Source of the DNA: JADCRZ01 sp037718865
GTDB lineage: Bacteria > Bacteroidota > Bacteroidia > Chitinophagales > Chitinophagaceae
Assembly: GCA_037718865.1 (NCBI GenBank)
Contig: JBBJMP010000007.1
Location: 1-64,000 of the forward strand
Reading direction: 5' to 3'
Length of the DNA stretch: 64,000 nt
Part shown: in pieces, positions 30,801 through 42,800 of the stretch
How the letters are laid out: every line of letters begins with the position of its first letter
Numbering within the stretch: position 1 is the stretch's first letter
Made by a program: the position numbers and the translations under genes
Notes under the pieces: generated by a model
Databases searched by the model: none
What the model was told of the DNA's origin: nothing
What the model saw: only the letters and a program-made list of their open reading frames with translations

Positions 30801-33800
30801 TCTCAGCACATCACCCAGCCTGTCCATACACACCACTTCCGCATTTTCCTTTTCAAATACACCCACGTAATCTGAGGTGGTCACAACAAGCTTACAACCA
30901 ATATCTTTGAGCATGTAGCTGATCCTTTCTTCAGGATAACCGGCATCTATGGGAACATACGCTCCTCCAGCTTTCAGAATGCCCAGTATCCCTATGATCA
31001 TCTCCAACGAACGCTCTATACATATGGGAACAAGCGTTTCTTCCTTCACTCCCCGGCTTCGCAGGTAATGCGCTAACTGGTTGGAACGCTCATCCAATTG
31101 CAGATACGAGAGCCGCTCCCCCTCAAACACCACGGCTGTCCCAGCCGGTGTCTTTGATACCTGCTCCTCAAATAAATCTGTAATACCCCTGTGCTTCGGA
31201 TACAAGGACTCATTGGCATTAAACTCCACCACCAACTGATGCTCCTCGGCCATGGTGAGCATGGGCAACAAACCTATCTTTTGCTTCGGATTTGTTATAA
31301 CCGAATTCAGCAACTCGATAAAATGACTTACCATGCGCTGCATCGTTGGTTCGCTATATAAGTCTGTGGAGTACTCCAGCGACCCTTGCAGACCATTTAC
31401 GGTTTCGGTAATAAATAAGGTCAGGTCGAACTGGGCCGTGGTGTGTTCAGAAGGTTCATTTGAAAAAGTTAATTCCCCTAACTTCAAATCCGGAACTTGC
31501 GGTGTGTTGTGGAGTACGAACATGACCTGGGCCAGAGGGTTGCGGCTCATATCCCTTTGCTTCACCACTGCATCAACCACTTTTTCAAAAGGCACATCCT
31601 GGTGTTCATAACCCTCCAGCGTAGTTGCTTTTACCTGTTGAAGTAGTTCTGGAAAAGAAGCATCACCATTTACCGCAGTTCGCAATACAAGTGTATTGAC
31701 AAAAAAACCAATTAGCCCTTCTATCTCTTGTTGCCGACGTCCCGCACTGGAAGTTCCAACACAAATGTCCTCCTGATTGCTATAGCGATGGAGCAATATG
31801 TTAAAGACAGCGAGCAAAGTCATAAATAAGGTCGTGTTCTCCTGTCGGCTCAACAATAATAGTTGTTCACTTAGTTCTTTATCAATATTAAACCTTAAAA
31901 CACTCCCTTTGTGGCTTGGAACCGAAGGCCTGGAATAATCCGTTGGTAGCTGTATCGGCTCTACTCCTTGCAATTTCTCCTTCCAGTAGCCCAGCTTTTT
32001 TTCCAATACCTCTCCCTGCAAATACTTCCGCTGCCAAATTGCATAGTCTGCATATTGTATCTCCAGCGGCACTAAAGCTGCCGGACGACCTTCAGCGTAT
32101 GATTTATATAGTTCTATGACTTCTTGTACTATTATAGATATTGACCAACCATCGGAAGCGATATGGTGCATCGTTACCACCAGCATATGCTCATTCAGAT
32201 CAAGGATAATTAAATCTGCACGCAGCATGTCATCTTTCGAAAGATCAAAAGGCTTCCTGACTAATGTGTTTATATGGTTTTGTAGATTCAGCGAATCTTG
32301 CTTGTATTGATACCCTTCAGTTACGATTAACTGCCAACCATTTTTATCTTTAATATATTGCCAGGCCTGTCCTTCATGCTCGCGTACAACTGTCCGAAGC
32401 ACTTCATGACGACCTACTATCGTTTGAAAAGCATGTTCCAAAGCTTCTTTGTTCAAACGGCCCTTAAGCCCAAATACAGCTGACAGATGATACTGCCCAG
32501 ATCCGTTTAGTTGGTCGATAAACCACAAGCGCTCCTGGCTAAAGGACAGCGGAATAAGTTGGGGTCTTGGTTCTGCTTTAATAGCTGGAAGTAATAATTC
32601 GTTGCTTTGTCCGTTTAGGTGCCCGGCTAACTCTGCTATGGTGGGATGAATAAATAAATCTTTAATAGCCAGTTCCACTTCGAGTTGCCTGCGAATGGAT
32701 GATATTACCCGGGTTGCCAAAAGTGAATGCCCGCCGAGCTCAAAGAAATTATCGTGTACGCCTACCCGTGAAACATCCAGCAACTCCTGCCAGATATTTA
32801 CAAGCGCTTGTTCTGTCTGTGTACGGGGAGCTACGTATTGATTAGTAAATAATCCTTCTGGAACCGATTCAGGTAAAGCTTTCCTGTCTATCTTTCCATT
32901 TGGAGTTACCGGCAGGTTGTCCAGCTCCACCCATAAGGAAGGAACCATATACTCCGGTAGCCTGGTTTTTAAAAAAGATATAATAGCTTCGGGATCAAAA
33001 GGTCCGTCCGGAACAACATAACCGACCAACTGCTTAACACCTTCTTTATACTCCTTTGCCAGCACCACAGACTTGTTCACAAACCGGCACTCCTGCAGTA
33101 TGCTTTCTATCTCTCCCAACTCTATTCGATAACCTCTGATCTTTACCTGGTCATCGATTCTTCCCAGGTACTCTATGTTACCATCAGCCAGCCAACGACC
33201 GAGATCGCCCGTTTTATATAATCTTGCCCCCGGTTCTTTGTTGAACGGGTCGGCTACAAACTTTTCCGCCGTTAATTCAGGGCGATTCAAATAACCCCGG
33301 GCTACCTGAACTCCCCCTATACATATCTCACCCCCAACCCCTATTGGGCTTAGCTGCCCTCCCCGGGTAATATAAATAAACGTATTATCTATTGGCTTGC
33401 CAATAGGAGGCAAAGGACGCGCAGTATTGCCGGTAACAACATAGCTGCTTACCACATGAGCTTCCGTAGGTCCATATTGATTTATCAGATTAATGGAATG
33501 TCTGTCGATAAAATTTTTGATAACTTCTGTAAACTTTAACTGTTCACCAGCTACTATTACTTCCTCTAAACACAAGGAAAGATTGAAATCCGGGCCGCTG
33601 TATTCTGCCAGATTCTTTAAAACAATGTACGGGATGTATAAATGAGTGATGCTGTATCTGCTAAGATCTTTAAATACCTCAGACATATCTTTTCTACGAT
33701 CGGCATTTATAAGATACAAGGCGCTTCCAAAAGGGAGCGTTGAAAAAATCTCCTGGAAACTTACGTCGAAATTTAGACTTGCAAATTGTAAAACCCGCCT

Positions 33801-36800
33801 TCTTTTATTTTCAAATTGCTTTTGCTGCCAGGTTAATAAGTTTACCAAACTTCCGCCAGACATCTTTACGCCCTTAGGCTTACCGGTTGAACCGGAGGTA
33901 TAAAGCACATAGGCCAGATGATGGGCTTTGATACCGGTTACTAAATTGTCAGCAGGGGCCTTGTTGATAAAAGGCAGTTCCCCGTCTAACTCTATGATGT
34001 CAAGAGATTCTGCGTTTGGTAATTTTGCGCTGCTGCCTTTGCTGCTTACAATCAGGGTTGCCTCGGTATCTTCGACTATATATTTAATCCGATCCGCAGG
34101 ATAATCCGGGTCGATAGGCACGTAGGCCCCTCCTGCTTTCAGGATACCCAGTACGCCTATAATCATATGCAGTGACCGTTCTATGCAAATTGGCACAAGT
34201 GTATCTCCCCTTACTCCCCTGCTTCTTAAGTAATGCGCCAATTGGTTAGACCGCTCATTAAGCTCTTTATAAGTCAACTGATGCTCGTCCAATACCAACG
34301 CTGTCAGATCTGGTGTCTTTTGTACCTGCTCTTCAAACAGATCTGCAATACTCTTGTCTTTTGGATATTCTACCCTCGTATTGTTGAACTCTTCTAACAA
34401 CTGAACCTTCTCGGCCTGGCTCAGCATTTGCAACTCCGCTATGCTTTGCTCCGGCTGTTTTATAATCGATGAAAGCAACTCCTTAAAGTGGTCGATCATG
34501 CGCACGATGGTGGGTTCACTATATAAATCAGTGGAGTATTCCACAGACCCCTCCAGACCAGTCAGGGTTTCTGTAATAAATAAGATCAGATCGAATTTCG
34601 ACGTTGTATTTTCATAATTTTCCCTGGAGAGGATGATTTCACCTAATCGTAGCTCTGGAACCTCCGGTGTGTTCTGCCATACAAACATGACCTGGAACAA
34701 AGGATTTCTGCTCATGTCTCTTTCTGTTACTACTGAATCCACCACTTTCTCAAACGGCACCTCCTGATGCTCATATGCTTCGAGTGTAGTTGTTTTTACT
34801 TGTTGTAATAATCCGCTGAATGAAGACTCACCATTGACCTCGCTGCGCAAGGCAAGGGTATTGACAAAAAAACCGATAAGGTCCTCTACTTCCTCCTGCT
34901 GCCGCCCTGCAATTGGACTGCCCACACAAATATCCTGTTGGCCGCTATACCGGTGCAGCAACACCTTAAAGGCGGCCAGCAAGGTCATAAAAAGTGTCGT
35001 GCCCTGTTGTTGAGAGAATAATTGTAAGGCCGCTGATAACTCTTTATCAACACTAAAGCCGGTACTGGCTCCTTTGGTACTTTGAACAGCCGGCCTCGCA
35101 AAATCTGCAGGCAACTGCAACGGAGCAAAGCCTTGAAGCTTAGCTTTCCAGTAATTTAGTTTTCTGTCCAATAATTCTCCTTGCAAATACTTCCGCTGCC
35201 ACATTGCATAATCTGCATATTGTATGCTTAGCGGTGTTAAGTTGGGAAGACGTGCTTCGACGTAAGACCCATATAGCTCTACTACTTCTTTTACCAGAAC
35301 AGACCTTGACCAGGCATCAGATGCGATATGATGCAGTGTTACTACCAACACATGTTTAAGCTCGCCTAGTGTAATCAAATGTCCCCTTAGCATATAGTCC
35401 TTCGACAAATCGAAGGGCTCATTTATCAATCTTTCTATATATTGCTGTAATGCCTTTTGGTTTTGCTGGAATTCATATCCTTCAATAAGATCCAGTTGCC
35501 ATCCATCTTTGTCTTTAATATACTGCCAGGCCTGACCTTCAGCCTCCCGGATCACCGTTCTAAGCACTTCATGGCGATTCACAATTGTTTGTAAAGCATA
35601 TTGTAAAGCATCCTTGTTTACCTGGCCCATAAGCCCTAGCACTCCGGGAACATGATACTGAACACTGCCTTCTAATTGATCGATAAACCACAAACGTTCC
35701 TGGCTGAAGGAAAGTGGGATTAGCTCAGGTCTGGCACCTGCCTTAATAGATGGAAGAATTGTTCGGCTTGATTGACTCTCCAGATTCCTTGCAAGCGATT
35801 CTATCGTTGGATAATCGAATATATCACTGATAGGCATTTCCACAGACAGCCCTTTGCGAATAGCCGATATTAATCGTACAGCTAAAAGTGAATGGCCTCC
35901 CAACTCAAAAAAATCATCATGGATGCCGACTTGATCTACATCCAGCACTGCCTTCCATATCGTAGCCAGGGAATGCTCTGTTTCATTCCGCGGTGCCACA
36001 TACTGATTGCTTAATCCTTCGTTAGCTTCAGGGTCAGGTAGTGCCCTCCTGTCCACTTTACCATTAGGAGTCAAGGGCAAACCTTCCAATTCCACCCAAA
36101 GGGCAGGTATCATAAAATCCGGCAGCTTATCCTTTACATAGGAACTTATAACTTCTTTATCAAACCTACCCGGCTCAGCTACTATATAACCCACCAGCCT
36201 TTTATCACCAAAACTATCTTCCTTTGCCATCACCACCGCCTGCCTCACCACGTCACACTGATAAAGCACACTCTCTACCTCTCCCAACTCAACCCGGTAG
36301 CCACGTATCTTTACCTGATCATCTACACGGCCTAAAAACACTATATTACCATCAGGCAAATATTTGACTACATCGCCTGTTCCATACATTAGGGATTTGA
36401 CTTCTTTACTGTAAGGATTTCGTATAAATTTTTTCCCCGATAATTCGTCATTGTTCAAATAGCCCCTTGCAACACCATCCCCTTCTATATACAACTGGCC
36501 TGAAATTCCTATGGGACATGTCTCCAAATCTTTTGTTAGCACGTAAACCCGGGTATTTGAAAATGGCCTGCCTATAGGTATGATATTATTATACGTGCTG
36601 TCAGGCCTAACAACATGAAGCAGTTTGCCAATAGTTGTCTCTGTAGGGCCATAATGATTAACAATCGTGCAACTTGTACCGGTTAGCTTGATATTTTCTA
36701 CGAGCTCAGCCTGCAGGGCCTCGCCTCCAAATATGAGTAACTTTGAAGGTAATAAAAAGCTTTGCTGCATGGATAGTGCCCTCCAGTGAGAAGGAACTAT

Positions 36801-39800
36801 TTTTAAGCATTCAATAGCGTGCTCTTCAAAATAACTATGAAGAACCTCGGTATTACTTACTGATTCTTTTGAAAACAGATGCAATGCACCACCAAGTACT
36901 AAAGAACTATATATAACCGTATTGCCAAGGTCGGTAGCAATCGTAGATACCAAAGCAAAGGACCGGCACTGGTGTATTTGTATGTTTTGCTTCAACCCGA
37001 ACACATAATCTACAAGGCTCCTGTGTTCTATCATTACACCCTTAGGTTTGCCTGTTGAACCGGAGGTATATATTACATAAGCCAAATGATGAGAGGCAAC
37101 TTTTGTTTGCAGATTCTCTGATGGCTGCAGGCTCAGGGTAAAGTCTTCCGTATCCAGTTCAATCAAAATAATGCCTTCGGAACTTTGCAGCTTTGAGCTG
37201 CTTTCGCTACTACTGACTACTATCGTAGCGCGGGTATCTTCCAGCATGTAGTTAATCCTTTCGGAAGGAAAATCAGTATCAATGGGCACATAAGCCCCTC
37301 CCGATTTTAGTATGCCCATTATCCCTATCATCATCTCTATGCTTCGCTCTATGCAAATGGGCACCAGCATTTCTTCTCTTACTCCCCTGCTTCTTAAATA
37401 GTGAGCCAACCGGTTAGACCTTTCATTGAACTCCTGATAAGTTAACTGCTGACCTTCAAACACTACTGCCACTGCCTGCGGTGTCTTTAGCACCTGCTCT
37501 TCAAACAGATCTACCACACTCTTGTCTCCCGGATACTCTACCAGGCTATTGTTAAACTCCACTACCAACTGGTGCTGCTCAACATCCGTAAGCATTGACA
37601 ACTTCCCGATTCCCTGATCAGGCCGTTTTACAATGGCACCCAGCAACTCCTTAAAATGACCCATCATCCGTCCAATCGTCTGCTCACTAAATAATTCAGG
37701 TGAATACTCCACTGACCCCTGCAGACCATGTTTTGTCTCTGATATAAATAAGGTTAAATCAAACTTGGATGTATTATGTGAAAAGGCTTCCTGGGATAAC
37801 TGTACATCTCCAAAATGAAGTTCGGGAATCTCAGGTGTGTTCTGCAATACGAACATTACCTGAAAAAGCGGACTTCGGCCCATGTCTCTTTCCTTCACCA
37901 CTGCCTCCACCACTTTTTCAAACGGCACTTCCTGGTGCTCATAGGCCTCCAGAGTAGTTGTTCTTACCGTTTGCAACAGCCCGGTAAATAAAGCATCCTC
38001 ACTCACCTCAGTGCGCAAAGCCAGCGTATTGGAAAAAAAGCCCATTAAGCCTTCAACCTCTTCATGTTGCCGGCCTGCAATGGAAGTTCCTACACAAATA
38101 TCCTGCTGACCGCTGTAACGATACAACAACACTTTAAAGGCGGCCAGTAATGTCATAAACAAGGTAGTGCCCTGTTGTTGAGACAATGACTGCAGATTTG
38201 CGGACAGCTCTTCATTTATCCTGAAGGCCACATTGACCCCTTTGGTGCTCTGAACAGCAGGCCTGGCATAGTCCGCAGGCAGTTGTAAGGGCGTTACTCC
38301 TTGCAACTTCTCTTGCCAGTAACTTAACTTCTTATTCAATAACTCACCCTGCAAATACTGTCGCTGCCAAATTGCAAAATCAGCATACTGAATCTCAAGC
38401 TGCTCTAAATTTACCGGACGACCTTCATCATAAGACTTATATAACTCGACCACCTCTTTTACAAAAAGAGATGTTGACCATGCATCAGAAGCAATGTGAT
38501 GGAATGTAAGCACCAGTAAATGCTCTTGCTCGTTCAGGATAATCAGAGACGCACGCAACATATGGTCTCTCGACAAATCAAAAGGTCTACTGGTTAATGT
38601 TTTTATGTATTGTTGTAAAGCCTGTGGGTCTTGCTGAAATTGATGTCCGTCGATGAGCCCTAATTGCCACTCGTCTTTCTCCTTAATACACTGATACGGT
38701 TGGCCTTCTACCTCCCTGATCACTGTTCTGAGCACCTCGTGCCGGTTAATGATTGTTTGTAAAGCATTCTCCAAAGCATCCCTTTTCAAATGGCCGTTAA
38801 GTGCAAACACCGCCGGTAAATGATACTGTACGCTTCCGTGTAGCTGATCAATAAACCATAATCGCTCCTGGCCAAACGATAGTGGAATACGTTCAGGCTT
38901 TAATTGAGACTTAATAGCAGAAAGTGATAAGCCTTTACTCAATCCCTGTAGATGCCCCGCTAACTCAGCAATTGTGGGATGTATAAATAACTCTTTTACT
39001 GCGAGTTCCACCTCCAGCTTTCTCCGGGTAGCTGAAACCAAACGTAAAGCCAGCAATGAATGCAAGCCCAACCCAAAAAAATTATCGTGAATACCTATCC
39101 GTGCTGCTCCAAGTAATTCTACCAGGATATTAGCTAGTGTCTGTTCAATCACATTACGCGGGGCAACATATTGGTTACTCAATTGTTCAGCGGCATCGGG
39201 TGCAGGCAGGGCATTTCTATTAATTTTGCCATTGCTGGTTAATGGAAATTCTTCCAACTCCATAATAACAGAAGGCACCATAAAATGAGGCAACTTGCTT
39301 TTCAGTTGGGCATAAAGAGCTGTTTTATTGAACTGATTACTTACCTGTATATACGCAACCAGTGTTTTATTTCCGTTAGCATCCTCTTTTGCAGTTACAA
39401 CAGATTTTTTAACCCCTGCACTTTGGTTTATCACATGTTCAATTTCATCCGGTTCTATCCTGTAACCACTCAGTTTTATTTGATCGTCGTTGCGACCAGC
39501 CAGTTCAATGTCCCCATTCGGGAGCCATTTTGCCAAATCTCCTGTTTTATAAATCCTGTCTGAAGAATTACTTCTGAATGGGTTTGTAATAAATCGCTCT
39601 TGGGTTAATGCAGCATTGTTATAATACCCCCTGGCTAATCCGTCACCGCCTATAAACAACTCTCCTAAAACTCCAATAGGACACACGTTTTTTTCCTCAT
39701 CAAGAATATATATACTTGTATTTTGAATAGGCCTTCCAATGGTAACCTTCGAGTTAATATCTATCTCTTTAGATGTGGACCATATGGTTGTTTCTGTAGG

Positions 39801-42800
39801 ACCATACATATTATATATAGCGGCATCCGTGCATATCGATAATTTCCTGACAAGTTCGTCGGGTAATTTTTCACCGCCTACAATTAGATGCCTCAACGAT
39901 TTTAGAAACAACTGTGATTCCTCGTCCTCGATTAGGGCACTTAGATAGGATGGGGTAATTTGCAGGGATGAGATTGGTTTATCGGGAACGCTTGAATCAA
40001 CAAGTGGTTGATGAAATGTTTGTCGGAGATCATTGAGGTAAGTCAAACTTTCAATGACCTTTTCATCCTCTACGCCAAAATCAATTAAACATGCAATTTC
40101 TGTCACGCCAATCGAATACAGCTTCTCTATTAAAGGCTGGCAACTTTCATGAGTACCTAACAAAGCACTGGTTTGCCAATATCTCTCGAAGGCTATTTCC
40201 AACATCTCATTTAAGTCTCGCTCTTCAAAATTTTCAATATTCAAACTCTTAGCGAGATTTTTAATAAGACTTATATTCGACCGTAAATATGATTTAAATG
40301 GCTCCCTAACCTCAGATTTTACCTTCTCGAAATCCGTTCCAATATATGTATGAAGCATTAAAGCAACTTTCGCTTGTTGTAAGGAATACCCGTTCTCTTT
40401 TAGCGATTGCTTATAAATAAGGATATTCTCTTGCAGATCTTCGATCTTTTGGCCCAATAAGTGCGTTAGTATTTTTGCGCCAATTTTTCCCGCTCCCTTG
40501 AACGTATCTGAGTTGCCTGCTGATGTTATCCAAATGGGTAGTTCTGATTGCAGAGGGCGTGGAAATATTTTGACATCTATTTCTTTATTTAATCCATTAA
40601 TTCTTCGTATACCTGAACCACGCCACAAAGCTTTTAACTCTTCAATCTGCGTGAACATGATTTCATGCCTCTGCGCATAATTTTCAGGCATTAATACGAA
40701 ATCATCCGCATGCCAACCAGATGCAATTGACAGGGATACCCGGCCGTTAGATAAATTATCTACTATGGACCATCCTTCGGCAACCCGGATTACATCATTC
40801 AAAGGCAGGACAACACTTCCAGCCCGAATTTCTACATTACTGGTGATTGTTGCGAGCCCTGCTCCAATTACAGCAGGGTTGGGAAAGATACCTCCGAATT
40901 CATGAAAATGACGTTCAGGCAACCATATACCGGAAAACTTATTGTTATCAGCAAATTTTACGGAACGTAATAAAAAATCGTATTTATTTTTATTAATACC
41001 GACCTGGCTCGAAAAATAAAATAAACTGAAGTCCATTTGAGTAGCACCGCTGCCATTCTTCAGGTGCCCTTGAAACCCTTTCAACGCCTTACCGTCTCCC
41101 TTGATCGTAACCTTAATGCCCCGACATAAAGTCCAAAATAACTCTAAAATTGAAATATCAAATGAAATAGACGTTATAGCAAGCAGATGGTCATTTTCAT
41201 CCAAAGGAAGAACTTTATTAAAACCAAAAACGAAATTAATTAAACTACGATGTTCGATCATTACACCTTTAGGCTTACCCGTAGATCCGGAGGTGTAAAT
41301 CATATAGGCTAGGTGATCAGATTTAAGTGCTGTTTGTAAAGGACTGATAGACTCTTTACTAATATACACCCAGTCTGCATCAAGTTCAATAATAGCTATG
41401 TCTTTCCTTATTGATAATTTTGATGTAGTATTGGTGTTACTTATTACTAAAGAGGCACCGGTATCTTCCAGCATGAAGTTTATCCGCTCCTGGGGATACT
41501 CCGGATCCAGTGGGACATAAGCTCCGCCTGCTTTCATAATACCCAATAATCCAATAATCATCTCAAGGCTTCTCTCAATGCAAATTGGTACTAGTGTCTC
41601 TTCCTTTACCCCTTTACCCCTCAGGTAGTGACCCAACTGATTCGTACGTTCATTCAACTCTTTATAAGTCAACGCTAAGTCTCCAAACATCACGGCTATA
41701 TTATTGGGAGTCTTTGATACCTGCTCCTCAAATAGATTTAATATAGTCTTGTCTTCAGGAAGTTCCGCTTTGTTATTGTTGAAATCCACCTGCAACTGAA
41801 AACGTTCCGATTGGGGTAAAATATTTATATCACTGATTTGCTTATCCAAAACAGCGGGAAACTGTTCTAAAATAAAAATTATACGTTGAGTCAGTAACTC
41901 AATTTCAGCTTGTGAAAAATACTGGTATTGAAAATCCACATGTAACTCTAAAGATTGCTGGTCACCAAATTCCCTCCAACATAATTGTAACGGATTTAGC
42001 TCATATTCATTAGTCAGTTGAAATATGGAAGCCTCAATTTCATCACCGAATACCAATTCAAAATTTAATGATTCATGGTTTATAACTATTTCACACAAGT
42101 AACCTTCAGAAGAATTTATTTTGAGATCTCTGCTTAAATCACCAATCAAATAATTTTGATGACGATAATCGCTTCTTTGTGACTGCGAAATATCTCTTAG
42201 TAAGTCAATTAATTTAATATCTTTCTCGTAGGTTCCTTTGTAAGGTAAGATACCGCTAAACAATCCAACAATATTGCGTAGTCGTTTGGAACCTCTTTTA
42301 TGAACGGGTACTCCAAAAACATACTCCGACTGATTATCTGAGGTTTTTCCAAAATAAATAAGCAATGCCGCAATGGTCAGTTGCTGTAAACCGGATTTTG
42401 TTTTAAGCTGTACATCTTCAAGAAGGTTTCTTTGCTCTTTGGTTAAATTAACAATATAACTAGTACTTTTTTTGACAGAACCATCCTGATGCCGGTATTT
42501 TTTTTGCAGAAATTTTTTCGGCTTTGCATTTATTTTTTCTTTCCAATACCTGCCATCTGTTTCATAGTAATCAGAACTATAATATTCGGATGCTTTTATC
42601 GCTTCCTGCTGGTAGGGAGGATAGATAAATTCAAGATTATCTCCATTAAGTAAAGAATTGTATTTTCCGGCAAGGTATTTCACCCAGGCAATGAATCCGT
42701 ATCCGTCCGTAATTAAATGATGATACCTGCCGAAAAACCAGTATTCATCATCAGCAATCTTAATTAAATATTGTTCAAATAGCAGACTTTCCTTTTGAAT

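Noticed and set aside
1..31271. Val cassette repeats as insertion sequences or mobile elements
   Set aside because: They are in-frame parts of A domains, with no transposase, terminal inverted repeats or target duplications at the edges.
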